From assembly GCF_900637205.1 (NCBI RefSeq), contig NZ_LR134355.1, positions 930,001 to 994,000 of the forward strand: a stretch of 64,000 nucleotides of DNA, read 5' to 3'. Both the position numbers and the translations under genes were made by a program. Under the pieces are notes generated by a model, which was given only the letters and a program-made list of their open reading frames with translations, ran no database searches and was not told the DNA's origin. Within the stretch, counting starts at the first letter, position 1; every line of letters begins with the position of its first letter. The DNA comes from Mycolicibacterium chitae. GTDB taxonomy: Bacteria > Actinomycetota > Actinomycetes > Mycobacteriales > Mycobacteriaceae. Shown piece by piece: positions 45,864 to 53,509 of the stretch.

Positions 45864-46061
45864 TCACGCGGCGTCGCCGCCTCCGCGCCGGGTTGTGCTC
45901 TCCCGCTGGGAGATCCATCGCAGAACCTCATCGCGTCGATAAACGACCCGGCGGCCCAAGGTGAAGCTCGCTGGACCGATGTCCGAATGACGCCAGTACC
46001 TCAGCGTCCCAACCGGGACACCGGTCAGGTCCGAGACTTCCTTGGCTCCTAGCAATTCCAT
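45864..46061 (-). CDS. xis: AlpA/MerR-like excisionase (HTH_17)
   Basis: 65 residues: MELLGAKEVSDLTGVPVGTLRYWRHSDIGPASFTLGRRVVYRRDEVLRWI. The winged-helix pattern (EVSDLTGVPVGTLRYWR then a beta wing with GRRVVYRRDEV) is that of small excisionases/AlpA activators, which bend att DNA to help the integrase excise. GGAGGAA lies 6 bases before ATG. The next gene to the right is the integrase, now separated by an IS. Confidence 0.9.
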   Translation of the reverse strand: MELLGAKEVSDLTGVPVGTLRYWRHSDIGPASFTLGRRVVYRRDEVLRWISQRESTTRRGGGDAA

Positions 46062-46126
46062 CAGATTCCTCCTGAATTACGGTTGGTTTGGCTGAGCCAA
46101 CAGTGACTGCGGCTATGGCGCCGTGT

Positions 46127-46138
46127 CCACCACCACAG
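46127..46138 (-). promoter_or_regulatory. Partial island motif upstream of the excisionase
   Basis: Minus-strand CTGTGGTGGTGG, the 3' half of the motif of promoters A and B, 66 bases before the excisionase ATG. A fuller copy lies beyond the IS at 47622-47638. Confidence 0.45.
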
Positions 46139-46151
46139 AGCAATGATCAGA

Positions 46152-47608
46152 ACCTGTGGATGAGCCTCGGGATGGGGGCGTGAAAGTGGGCGCACCTTCC
46201 CGAGGATGATCTGAAAGTCAGTAGGTCCGATCATGAGCCGGCGTTGGCGCGCTGGTTCGGGAAGGTACGCCCATGCTCACCGTAGTTCACGACGCCGAGG
46301 ACGCCAACGGCCACGAGGCCTCTGGGCGCTCGTTGTTGGACGAGATCGTCCGCGACGGTGCCCGGCAAATGCTGGCCGCGGCGTTGCAGGCCGAGGTCGC
46401 CGCGTATGTGGCCCAGTACGCCGATCAGCTCGACGACAACGGGCACCGGCTGGTGGTGCGCAACGGCTACCACCAGCCACGTGAGGTGTTGACCGCAGCC
46501 GGTGCGGTGCAGGTGAAAGCTCCACGAGTCAACGACAAACGCGTCGACCCCGACACTGGTGAGCGGAAACGGTTTTCCTCGGCGATCCTGCCGGCGTGGG
46601 CGCGCAAGTCACCGCAGATGAGCGAGGTGCTGCCGCTTTTGTATCTGCACGGGCTGTCGACCAGTGATTTCGGGCCGGCCCTGGAGCAGTTTCTGGGCTC
46701 GGGTGCCGGGTTGTCGGCCACCACGATCACCCGGCTGACCAGTCAGTGGCAAGATGAGGCCCGCGCGTTCGCCGCCCGGGACCTGTCGGGCACCGATTAC
46801 GTCTACCTGTGGGTGGACGGCATCCACCTCAAGGTCCGCCTGGACCAGGAAAAGCTGTGCTTGCTGGTGATGCTGGGTGTGCGCGCTGACGGCCGCAAAG
46901 AACTGGTGGCGATCACCGACGGCTACCGCGAATCGACCGAGTCGTGGGCTGATCTGCTGCGCGACTGTAAACGACGCGGCATGACCGCCCCGGTGCTCGC
47001 GGTCGGCGATGGCGCACTCGGGTTCTGGAACGCGGTGCGTGAGGTGTTCCCGGCCACCAAAGAGCAGCGGTGCTGGTTTCATAAGCAGGCTAATGTTCTT
47101 GCCGCGCTGCCGAAATCAGCGCACCCGTCGGCGTTGGCGGCGATCAAGGAGATCTACAACGCCGAGGATATCGACAAGGCCCAGCTCGCGGTCAAAGCCT
47201 TCGAGGTCGACTTCGGGGCCAAGTATCCTAAAGCGGTCGCCAAGATCACCGACGATCTGGACACCCTGCTGGAGTTCTACCACTACCCGGCCGAACATTG
47301 GATTCACCTACGCACCACGAATCCGATCGAAAGCACCTTCGCCACAGTGCGTTTGCGCACCAAAGGTCACCAAAGGCCCGGGATCACGCGCGGCCGGACT
47401 GGCTATGGCCTACAAGCTCATCGACGCCGCCGCGGCCCGCTGGCGCGCCGTCAACGCCCCACACCTGGTCGCTTTGGTCCGCGCCGGCGCGGTCTTCCAC
47501 AAGGGAAAGCTGCTCGAACGCCCCACCGAGATCACCCCAACACAGCCGCCCACCGACGGCGCCGAACAACCCGGAACGGAGGTCGCCTGAACAACCCGAT
47601 CCACAGGT
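46152..47608 (+). mobile_element. Second IS256/mutator-family element
   Basis: About 1.46 kb between ACCTGTGGAT (46152) and its inverted copy ATCCACAGGT (ending 47608). It holds one frameshifted transposase and separates the excisionase from its upstream region and the integrase. No matching target duplication is visible at the flanks. Confidence 0.75.
46273..47590 (+). pseudogene. IS256/mutator-family transposase with a C-terminal frameshift
   Basis: From ATG 46273 the frame carries YLWVDGIHLKVRLDQEK (first Asp), VLAVGDGALGFWNAV (second Asp) and IHLRTTNPIESTFATVRLRTK (catalytic Glu). Near 47362-47367 (CAAAGGTC) the sense shifts: the adjacent frame gives VTKGPGSRAAGLAMAYKLIDAAAARWRAVN and stops at 47588-47590, the normal family ending. 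One extra G explains it. All catalytic residues precede the shift, but the frame in use continues to 47613 with a basic nonsense tail. Confidence 0.85.
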
Positions 47609-47621
47609 ATTGACAATTTCT

Positions 47622-47638
47622 CCCACCACAGCCACATT
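47622..47638 (-). promoter_or_regulatory. Island motif copy right of the IS
   Basis: Minus-strand AATGTGGCTGTGGTGGG, the same element as in promoters A and B, oriented toward the excisionase and ATPase genes but now cut off from them by the IS. Confidence 0.5.
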
Positions 47639-47737
47639 GACCGAAAAGTATTTCCGGTCATGCTGCTTCGGATTGAGTTGGCCGAAGGTCGAAGAACGAT
47701 GGATCGCAAAGCGGACGGATGACGCGGATTGCTGCGG

Positions 47738-47743
47738 TATGTT
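47738..47743 (+). promoter_or_regulatory. -10 element of the integrase
   Basis: TATGTT followed by 6 bases and GTG 47750, the spacing of a leaderless mycobacterial transcript. It decides the integrase start. Confidence 0.55.
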
Positions 47744-47749
47744 CGATTC

Positions 47750-48961
47750 GTGATCACCCGGAACGAACGGGCGGGAATTGATGACCGCTGGCACAAGCGC
47801 GTCAAGGAATTAGACGGCACCATGCGCACGGAGCGGTCTGCGGTATACGGCAAGGTTTCGCGGTGGCGTGTCAGGTGGGTCGACAGCACGGGCGCTGAGC
47901 GCACCAAGAGTTTTCAGCGCAAGCCGGATGCGCAGGCATACCTCAACGGACTGACCGCTGATCTTCAGCGCGGTGAATACGTTGATCCGCGAAAGAGCGC
48001 GGAGACGTTCGGGTCGGTCGCCGAGCAGTGGTTCGCCACCAAACAGCACCGGAAGCCGAAAACGGTCGCAGGCTATCGCTCGTTGCTCGACACCGTAGTC
48101 TTGCCGAAGTGGGAAGGTGTTCCGCTGAAAAGGCTTGACTACGAGGCCTATTCAACGTGGTTGGGGTCGCTGTCGGTCGATGGTGGGCAACGCGGAGCCG
48201 GTCTATCGGCAAGTCGAACCACCCAAGCGCATCAGCTGGTAGGTGCTGTCCTCAAGTACGCCCAAAGGACTGGCAAGGTGGCGAAGAACGTCGCGTTCGA
48301 GATCAAGCGGGACGAGGACCTTCCCGAGCAAGCCGAGCGCGAGCGGCGCTACTTGACTCATGCAGAGCTGTTGATGCTCGCCAAAGCCGCTGATCGTTTC
48401 GAGACTCTGACACTGGTCCTGGGCTACTGCGGGCTGAGGTTCGGCGAAGCGGTCGCGTTGCGGCGCCGGCATGTGGGGGATCGGGTACTCACGGTGCGCT
48501 CGTCCGCAACCGCAGTCACCGGTAAGGGCATCGTGGAGTCGACGACCAAGACGAAGCGGGATCGCCACGTGCCAGTGCCTGAACCTGTCTGGAAGAAACT
48601 AAAGACTGAGTTGCCCGCCGACCCGAACGCGCTGGTGTTTGCCAGTCGGAAGGGCGGGTTCCTACCACTCGGTGCGTACCGCTGGGCATTCGACAACGCG
48701 TGCGAAGACGTCGGTATCGACGGGCTGGTACCCCACGGCCTGAGGCACACCACGGCGTCGCTGGCGATCAGCGCAGGCGCTAACGTCAAGGTCGTGCAGA
48801 GACTCCTGGGGCACGCAACCGCCGCGATGACGCTCGACCGTTACGGCCACCTGCTCAACGACGATTTGAGCGGTGTGGCAGATGCGCTGGGCAAGGCCAT
48901 CGATAGCACTGCGGTATCACTGCGGTATTCAGGACGTCAGAATGAGGCTGAAACGGCCTGA
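47750..48961 (+). CDS. int: Tyrosine-type site-specific integrase
   Basis: 403 residues from leaderless GTG 47750. An arm-binding/SAM-like N-terminal part (SRWRVRWVDSTGAERTKSF, about 38-56; FGSVAEQWFATKQHRKPKTV) precedes the catalytic domain with Arg in CGLRFGEAVALR, HGLRHTTAS (H-x-x-R), and LLGHATAAMTLDRYGHL (His/Tyr nucleophile). Its stop lies 20 bases before the tRNA-Leu gene it targets. Directionality would come from the AlpA-like excisionase. Confidence 0.95.
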   Translation: MITRNERAGIDDRWHKRVKELDGTMRTERSAVYGKVSRWRVRWVDSTGAERTKSFQRKPDAQAYLNGLTADLQRGEYVDPRKSAETFGSVAEQWFATKQHRKPKTVAGYRSLLDTVVLPKWEGVPLKRLDYEAYSTWLGSLSVDGGQRGAGLSASRTTQAHQLVGAVLKYAQRTGKVAKNVAFEIKRDEDLPEQAERERRYLTHAELLMLAKAADRFETLTLVLGYCGLRFGEAVALRRRHVGDRVLTVRSSATAVTGKGIVESTTKTKRDRHVPVPEPVWKKLKTELPADPNALVFASRKGGFLPLGAYRWAFDNACEDVGIDGLVPHGLRHTTASLAISAGANVKVVQRLLGHATAAMTLDRYGHLLNDDLSGVADALGKAIDSTAVSLRYSGRQNEAETA

Positions 48962-48963
48962 AC

Positions 48964-48969
48964 TATGTT
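48964..48969 (+). promoter_or_regulatory. Candidate -10 for tRNA-Leu supplied by the island end
   Basis: TATGTT lies 12 bases before the first base of the tRNA, immediately after the integrase stop. Since the original promoter stayed at the left end, the tRNA must be read from something here. Confidence 0.45.
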
Positions 48970-48981
48970 CTGAACTGCGAC

Positions 48982-49023
48982 GCCCCCATAGCCCAATTGG
49001 CAGAGGCAGCGGACTTAAAATCC
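48982..49023 (+). repeat. attR: 42-bp direct repeat inside tRNA-Leu
   Basis: Identical to 25801-25842. The repeat ends at the anticodon arm (TCC), so strand exchange took place at or before this point. Confidence 0.92.
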
Positions 49024-49055
49024 GCGTGTTCCGGGTTCGAGTCCCGGTGGGGGCA
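48982..49055 (+). tRNA. tRNA-Leu (TAA anticodon), island attachment site
   Basis: Acceptor GCCCCCA/TGGGGGC (48982-48988 with 49048-49054), discriminator A 49055, anticodon stem GCGGA/TCCGC with loop CTTAAAA (anticodon TAA, reads UUA), and T-arm CCGGG-TTCGAGT-CCCGG. The variable loop is only 5 bases, short for a leucine tRNA, but this form is commonly annotated Leu(TAA) in actinobacteria. The first 42 bases are the attR copy. Confidence 0.9.
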
Positions 49056-49140
49056 CTTGGTCTGGTGCGTCACGATGCCGCGTGTCATCGTCTGTGCTGA
49101 GCGTTGCCGCAACGACGAAGGACGACGATGAAGGACAACC

Positions 49141-49527
49141 ATGAAACCTGAGGACGCCCTACAGATCCAGATGCTGCTCGCCGACTATGGCCACGTCGTC
49201 GACGATCACGACTGGGACCGAGCCCACGAAGTGTTCGCCGAGGACTTCGTCTTCGAGATGGGTGCCATGGGCCGCCCGGACTTGCACGGCATCCCCGACA
49301 TCGTCGCGAACTTCAAGGGCCGCAACATGTATGCGCACGTCACCACGAACACCACGATGCGCGAGCAGGATGACGGCACCGTCATTGCGCACTCCAAGTT
49401 CATCGGGTTCCCGAACGAGGGCTCACCGGTCACCGGCGACTACCACGACCAGATCGTCCGCACGCCGGCTGGTTGGCGGCTGCAGCGCCGCCGGGCCGAG
49501 CTTCGGCAACGAAAGTTCTTCGACTAA
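49141..49527 (+). CDS. SnoaL/NTF2-like protein
   Basis: 128 residues with the SnoaL-like pattern: IQMLLADYGHVVDDHDWDRAHEVFAEDFVFEMG, GIPDIVANFKGRN, then HSKFIGF and YHDQIVRTPAGWRLQRRRA. The cone-shaped fold binds small hydrophobic ligands and includes dehydratases and isomerases. Specific role unknown. Its stop overlaps the stop of the converging cutinase gene. Confidence 0.85.
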   Translation: MKPEDALQIQMLLADYGHVVDDHDWDRAHEVFAEDFVFEMGAMGRPDLHGIPDIVANFKGRNMYAHVTTNTTMREQDDGTVIAHSKFIGFPNEGSPVTGDYHDQIVRTPAGWRLQRRRAELRQRKFFD

Positions 49528-50216
49528 CGGCGAACGGTGGGGCTCGCGGCCGGTGCCTGGGCATGGCGAGTGACCCACTGGGCGGCGAGCTTCACCAGGC
49601 CGGACTCCGGATAGCGGACGTGGGAGTGGAAGTCTCGGCCGAGCGAGCAGACGGGATCGTTGGGGGCGCACAGGTCGGCGGTCCTCGATCCGAAGACCGG
49701 GCTCATCCGGGTCAACGGCTGGCCGATGCGCGCCGAGGGATTACCGAAGACGACCACCGCGGCGATGTGTGGAACGACGGCGGCGGGCAGTGGTGCGGTG
49801 TAGCCGAGGCCGGCAATCGGTGAGGTGGCGACGACGTCCACCACGGCGGCGCCCTGTGAATAGCCGCCCATCACGATCTTGGTGTCGGGGCACCGGGCGG
49901 CGGTCGCCTGGATGCGCTTGCTCAAGTCGGTGGCTCCGGCGGCTGCCTTCCAAAAATGCCACGTGGCCGGGTACTTCACCGCGTAGGTGCTGACCGTCGA
50001 GCCCTTCACCATGGGCCGCAACGTGTCGACGAATGCCTGGCCGACGACACCGATTCCCGCTGGTTCGTCGGTGCCCCGCGCGAACGCCACCTCGATGTCG
50101 GAGCATTTCGGTGCCGCTGAGGCCACCGGCGCCGCGATCGTGTTTGCCGCAGCGAACGCACCCAGCACTGCGATGGCAGCCCGGGCCGCCATCGTGCGGA
50201 CACCAATACCCACCAA
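49524..50216 (-). CDS. Secreted cutinase-family esterase
   Basis: 230 residues. Signal peptide to about residue 36 (ASAAP). Serine elbow GGYSQGAAVVDVV (Ser about 120), then CAPNDPVCSLG with the catalytic Asp and FHSHVRYP with the His; Cys pairs as in cutinases (CSDIEV, RCPDT, C...C). It should hydrolyse lipid or polyester esters outside the cell, like the Cfp21/Culp proteins of M. tuberculosis. Confidence 0.92.
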   Translation of the reverse strand: MVGIGVRTMAARAAIAVLGAFAAANTIAAPVASAAPKCSDIEVAFARGTDEPAGIGVVGQAFVDTLRPMVKGSTVSTYAVKYPATWHFWKAAAGATDLSKRIQATAARCPDTKIVMGGYSQGAAVVDVVATSPIAGLGYTAPLPAAVVPHIAAVVVFGNPSARIGQPLTRMSPVFGSRTADLCAPNDPVCSLGRDFHSHVRYPESGLVKLAAQWVTRHAQAPAASPTVRR

Positions 50217-50302
50217 CCACTTCTATCACTCTTTTCACAGGGCCGGCCACTTGTGCGGCGAGGACTCTCATCCGCTCGCTGCGCGGACTAATGTTCGACG
50301 CG

Positions 50303-50812
50303 ATGAGGACTCGCCGGCTCAGCCGCGCCGAAACCGATGCCGATATGGCGGCCATTCGCCGGATCAATCTCGCAGCGTTCGAGACCGCGGCGGAAGCCGA
50401 TCTCGTGGATGCGCTCCGCGAAGACCCCGCATGGATCGACGGACTCTCGATGGTTTCGACGACTCCCGGCGGCGACCCCGTCGGCTACGCCCTGCTTACG
50501 CGCTGCCACATCGACGACACTGCGGCACTGTGTCTCGGGCCGTGCGCTGTTCTGCCTGAGGGACAGCGAACCGGGGCCGGATCCGCTGCTACCCGCGACG
50601 TTCTCGCCGCCGCCAGAGCACAGGGTGAGCGCTTCGTGACCGTCCTCGGACACCCGGGCTATTACCCGCGATTCGGCTTCAGTCGGGCGTCCGCCCACGG
50701 GGTCAGGATGCGCGACCCGGTTCCCGACGACGCGCTCATGGTGCTTGCTCTCGACGGGAGTGACATCCCGGCCGGCACCATTCGTTACGCCGCACCGTTC
50801 GGCGACATCTGA
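50303..50812 (+). CDS. GNAT-family N-acetyltransferase
   Basis: 169 residues from ATG 50303. GNAT features: LGPCAVLPEGQRTGAGSAATRDVLAAARAQG (the acetyl-CoA-binding Q/RxxGxG/A loop is QRTGAG), and VLGHPGYYPRFGFSRASAHGV, typical of the YhbS/COG3153 subgroup. TAATGT nine bases upstream could give a leaderless message; ATG 50291 is an alternative. Acceptor substrate unknown. Divergent from the cutinase gene. Confidence 0.85.
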   Translation: MRTRRLSRAETDADMAAIRRINLAAFETAAEADLVDALREDPAWIDGLSMVSTTPGGDPVGYALLTRCHIDDTAALCLGPCAVLPEGQRTGAGSAATRDVLAAARAQGERFVTVLGHPGYYPRFGFSRASAHGVRMRDPVPDDALMVLALDGSDIPAGTIRYAAPFGDI

Positions 50813-50980
50813 GCGCTGGGCATCCGCTATTAGTGCCGAGGATTCTCGCTACGTCGCGGCTGTAATCCTCGGCTTTGACGGCGGTCGTCGTACCGTCGAT
50901 CTCCCCGATTTCGGCCCGCCAGGCCCGCTGGCCCGTTAGCGTGCTCAACGGTCGAAGACGGCGCATCAAGAGGGCGGGGC

Positions 50981-52897
50981 ATGACGCGAGTAGCAGCGTG
51001 GGTGGGGGCCGGAGTTTTCAGCGCGGGAGTCTCGGCGGCAGTGCTCGCCGGGGCGGGGGCCGCACACGCCGATGACGACGGTGCCACCAAACGGGACGCC
51101 AAATCGGACACAACGCAGGACCGGTCCACCGCTGACACGAAGCGCGACCCACTGAAACGGGCTGCGAAGTCCAAGGTTTCGGATACGGCAACTGCACGGG
51201 ATGCCGAGACCCGAGCCGAAGCCCGACAGGCGCGCATCAAGCGCACCGACCGCACGCTGCGCGAGGCCGCAGACTCGGTCCGCACCAAGGTCCGCGGTGC
51301 CCTGAAGGACTCGACGCGCGAGATCCGGGAGAGCGCCCGCGAACTCCGCGAGGAAACACGCGAGCTCAAGGAAGCCCCGACGCTGCCGAGCGCTGCGGCC
51401 GAGGACGTCGATGCTGTCCAGGAGAAGGTCCGCCCGTCCATCAGCATCCGGTCGGCCCTGGCTGAGCGCCATGCCCGGCTGGATGTGCCGACAGCGCAGC
51501 CGGAGCCGGAAACCGACATCCTGGAACCACCACGCCCGCAGGCGGACTCGGCTACCGCCATCGAGAAGCTCGCCGCGGTCACCCCGGCCCGCAAGGACCC
51601 GGTCGAGGCCGTCCACGACCTGCTGCGCGGCCTGGGGGCGCTCGCGCTCAACCCCGAACCGCAGAACTATCCCAAGCCGCTGTCGGTGCTCGGCGACGTC
51701 GTCTTCGACACCGTCGCCGCGCTCGAACGCATTGTGGGCGGGGACCCGGTGGTGCCACCGCAGCTGCGCGACTCCGTCGAGGTCAGCAGCTCCACGCTGG
51801 TCGTCTCGCCCGGCCACGAAGTCGAATCCAACTGGTATCTGCCCAAAACCACTGCGGGACAGCCCGCGCCGAGCAGGCTGATCTATCTGCAGCACGGGTT
51901 CCTGGCCAACGGCCCGCTCTACAGTTACACCGCCTCGTATCTGGCGAACCAGACCAACAGCATCGTGGTCACCACCACCTACACCTCCAACCCGTTCGAG
52001 GCCGACGGGATGTGGCTCGGCGGCGACAACCTGCACGAGGCCGTCGCGCAGCTGTTCCTCGACCCGGACCGCACCGCGCTCAACGCCAGCCTGGACAACG
52101 CCGAACTGAAGGCCGGCCGCCCCGGCGACATCGAGGTGCCGCTGCAGTTCGTCCTGGTCGGGCACTCGCTCGGTGGTGGGTTCGGTCCCGGTGTCGCCGG
52201 CTACTACGCCGAGGGCCTGCTGCGCCGCCGCGACGACGATCCGGCGGCGTCCAACGATCTGGCCGGCGTCGTCATCTACGACGCGGTGCCCATGGGATCG
52301 ATCATTCCCGACGCCATGGAACGCCTGGATGCGTTGGAGGCCAACGGAACCGCCGACCCGGCCGACGATGATCCCAACGACTACATCCCGATCTACGAGA
52401 TCGGCGCTCCGCTGAACTACCTCAACGTGTTCAGCGACGTCAACGACCAGCTGACCCAGGCCCGACCCGGCCAGTTCACCGGCGTCGTGCTCGAGGACGG
52501 CGTCCACATGGACCCGATGCAGGGCGGCAACCCGTTGATCCAGGCGGCCGCCTACCTCATCGCCGGATTCCCGCAGCCGCAGAACCCGCTGGCCGTGCGC
52601 GCGCTGTCGGCGGGCTGGATCAACGACATGTTCGACGAGAACATCGACCCCGCCACCGGCGCGTGCCTCGCGGACGCCGACTGCGCCGGCCAGTACGGCG
52701 ACGGCGGAACGTCGTTCCTGGTCAGCACCGACGAAGGAGACGCCGTCGCGGTGCTGATCGGTACCCGACGGGCCAGCGACCTCACCTCGCTGCGGGCCAT
52801 CAGCGTCACCGACTTCATCTCAGCGATCCCCGCCGGCGTCCTCAACGGTCTCGAGACCACCTGCGATCTGTTCTCCGGAGGCCAGTGCCCGGTGTGA
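50981..52897 (+). CDS. Exported alpha/beta hydrolase with long charged N-terminal segment
   Basis: 638 residues. Signal peptide 1-30 (cleavage near AHADD). Residues about 31-145 are highly charged, low-complexity and helix-prone (RRDAETRAEARQARIK-type, REIRESARELREETRELKE). The hydrolase domain starts near 225: LIYLQHGFLANGPLY (oxyanion), LVGHSLGGGFGPGVAG (nucleophile Ser about 391) and DGVHMDPMQGG. Likely a surface lipase; the charged arm may tether it to the cell wall or membrane, which is inference. Confidence 0.85.
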   Translation: MTRVAAWVGAGVFSAGVSAAVLAGAGAAHADDDGATKRDAKSDTTQDRSTADTKRDPLKRAAKSKVSDTATARDAETRAEARQARIKRTDRTLREAADSVRTKVRGALKDSTREIRESARELREETRELKEAPTLPSAAAEDVDAVQEKVRPSISIRSALAERHARLDVPTAQPEPETDILEPPRPQADSATAIEKLAAVTPARKDPVEAVHDLLRGLGALALNPEPQNYPKPLSVLGDVVFDTVAALERIVGGDPVVPPQLRDSVEVSSSTLVVSPGHEVESNWYLPKTTAGQPAPSRLIYLQHGFLANGPLYSYTASYLANQTNSIVVTTTYTSNPFEADGMWLGGDNLHEAVAQLFLDPDRTALNASLDNAELKAGRPGDIEVPLQFVLVGHSLGGGFGPGVAGYYAEGLLRRRDDDPAASNDLAGVVIYDAVPMGSIIPDAMERLDALEANGTADPADDDPNDYIPIYEIGAPLNYLNVFSDVNDQLTQARPGQFTGVVLEDGVHMDPMQGGNPLIQAAAYLIAGFPQPQNPLAVRALSAGWINDMFDENIDPATGACLADADCAGQYGDGGTSFLVSTDEGDAVAVLIGTRRASDLTSLRAISVTDFISAIPAGVLNGLETTCDLFSGGQCPV

Positions 52898-52949
52898 GGC
52901 CGCGATTTTGGTGTCGGAAGCACCACCGATGCGCTAGTACTGTCAACCC

Positions 52950-53363
52950 ATGACGAATGTGCCAGACTCCACCGAGGTGCCGGCTGCCTGGCAGCAGCGG
53001 TTCGCCTTCTTCCAGCAGTACGGTCCAGTCGGCTCGACGCCGGAGGCCAAGGCCGCTTACCGCGCGCTGCCGTTCGGTGCCCGGATGCGCCTGGGGTTCA
53101 ACATCTGGGCATTTCTGTTCGGCCCCGTCTACTTCCTCGTCAAAGGCATGTGGCGCAAGGGACTGACGGTGCTGGGCGTCGCGGTCACGCTGGGAGTGGC
53201 CTCGGTGCTGTTGGGTGTGCCGGACAACTGGGACCGCGCATTTGCCATCGGCTTCACCGCAGCCATCGCGACGGTGACGAACTGGGCCTATTATCTGCAC
53301 GTGGCCGAGGGCAGCCAGTCCTGGAATCCGTTGGAGGGGCTTCGGCGCAAAGGCCCGGCCTGA
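52950..53363 (+). CDS. DUF2628-like membrane protein
   Basis: 137 residues. A soluble N-terminus (WQQRFAFFQQYGP) is followed by FNIWAFLFGPVYFLVKGMWRKGL, the typical DUF2628 signature, and about three membrane segments between residues 48 and 115. Function unknown. Stand-alone gene. Confidence 0.85.
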   Translation: MTNVPDSTEVPAAWQQRFAFFQQYGPVGSTPEAKAAYRALPFGARMRLGFNIWAFLFGPVYFLVKGMWRKGLTVLGVAVTLGVASVLLGVPDNWDRAFAIGFTAAIATVTNWAYYLHVAEGSQSWNPLEGLRRKGPA

Positions 53364-53509
53364 TCGGCGTCGATCACACTCGCTGGGATAACCGGCGCCG
53401 CAACACTTCACAGTGCGGCCGATGTCAACGTGTGTGAACACAACCGCAACAACATCGAAACACCGCGTGGGTAACTTCCTGGCCACCGACTACCCGGAGG
53501 TCAGCCTGT

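Larger units (their letters stand above)
25801..49023. mobile_element. Integrated island at tRNA-Leu(TAA), about 23.2 kb
   Basis: The 42-bp direct repeats at 25801-25842 and 48982-49023 bound a block absent from the ancestral gene order. Inside are a tyrosine integrase at the right end (47750-48961), an AlpA-like excisionase, a P-loop replication-type ATPase, an HTH-ImmA/IrrE regulator at the left end, two IS256-family elements and a TetR-rich cargo block (29603-41775). No relaxase, FtsK-like translocase or phage structural gene is seen, so this looks like a non-conjugative integrative element or a decayed plasmid-prophage. Parts are visibly more AT-rich than the flanks (for example 29150-29210). 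Confidence 0.9.

Noticed and set aside
25801..49023. Self-transmissible ICE or complete prophage
   Set aside because: No relaxase, FtsK/TraSA-like translocase, capsid, tail or terminase genes could be found in any frame.
50830..51651. Minus-strand Ser/Arg-rich frame
   Set aside because: Antisense shadow of the charged arm of the lipase gene at 50981.
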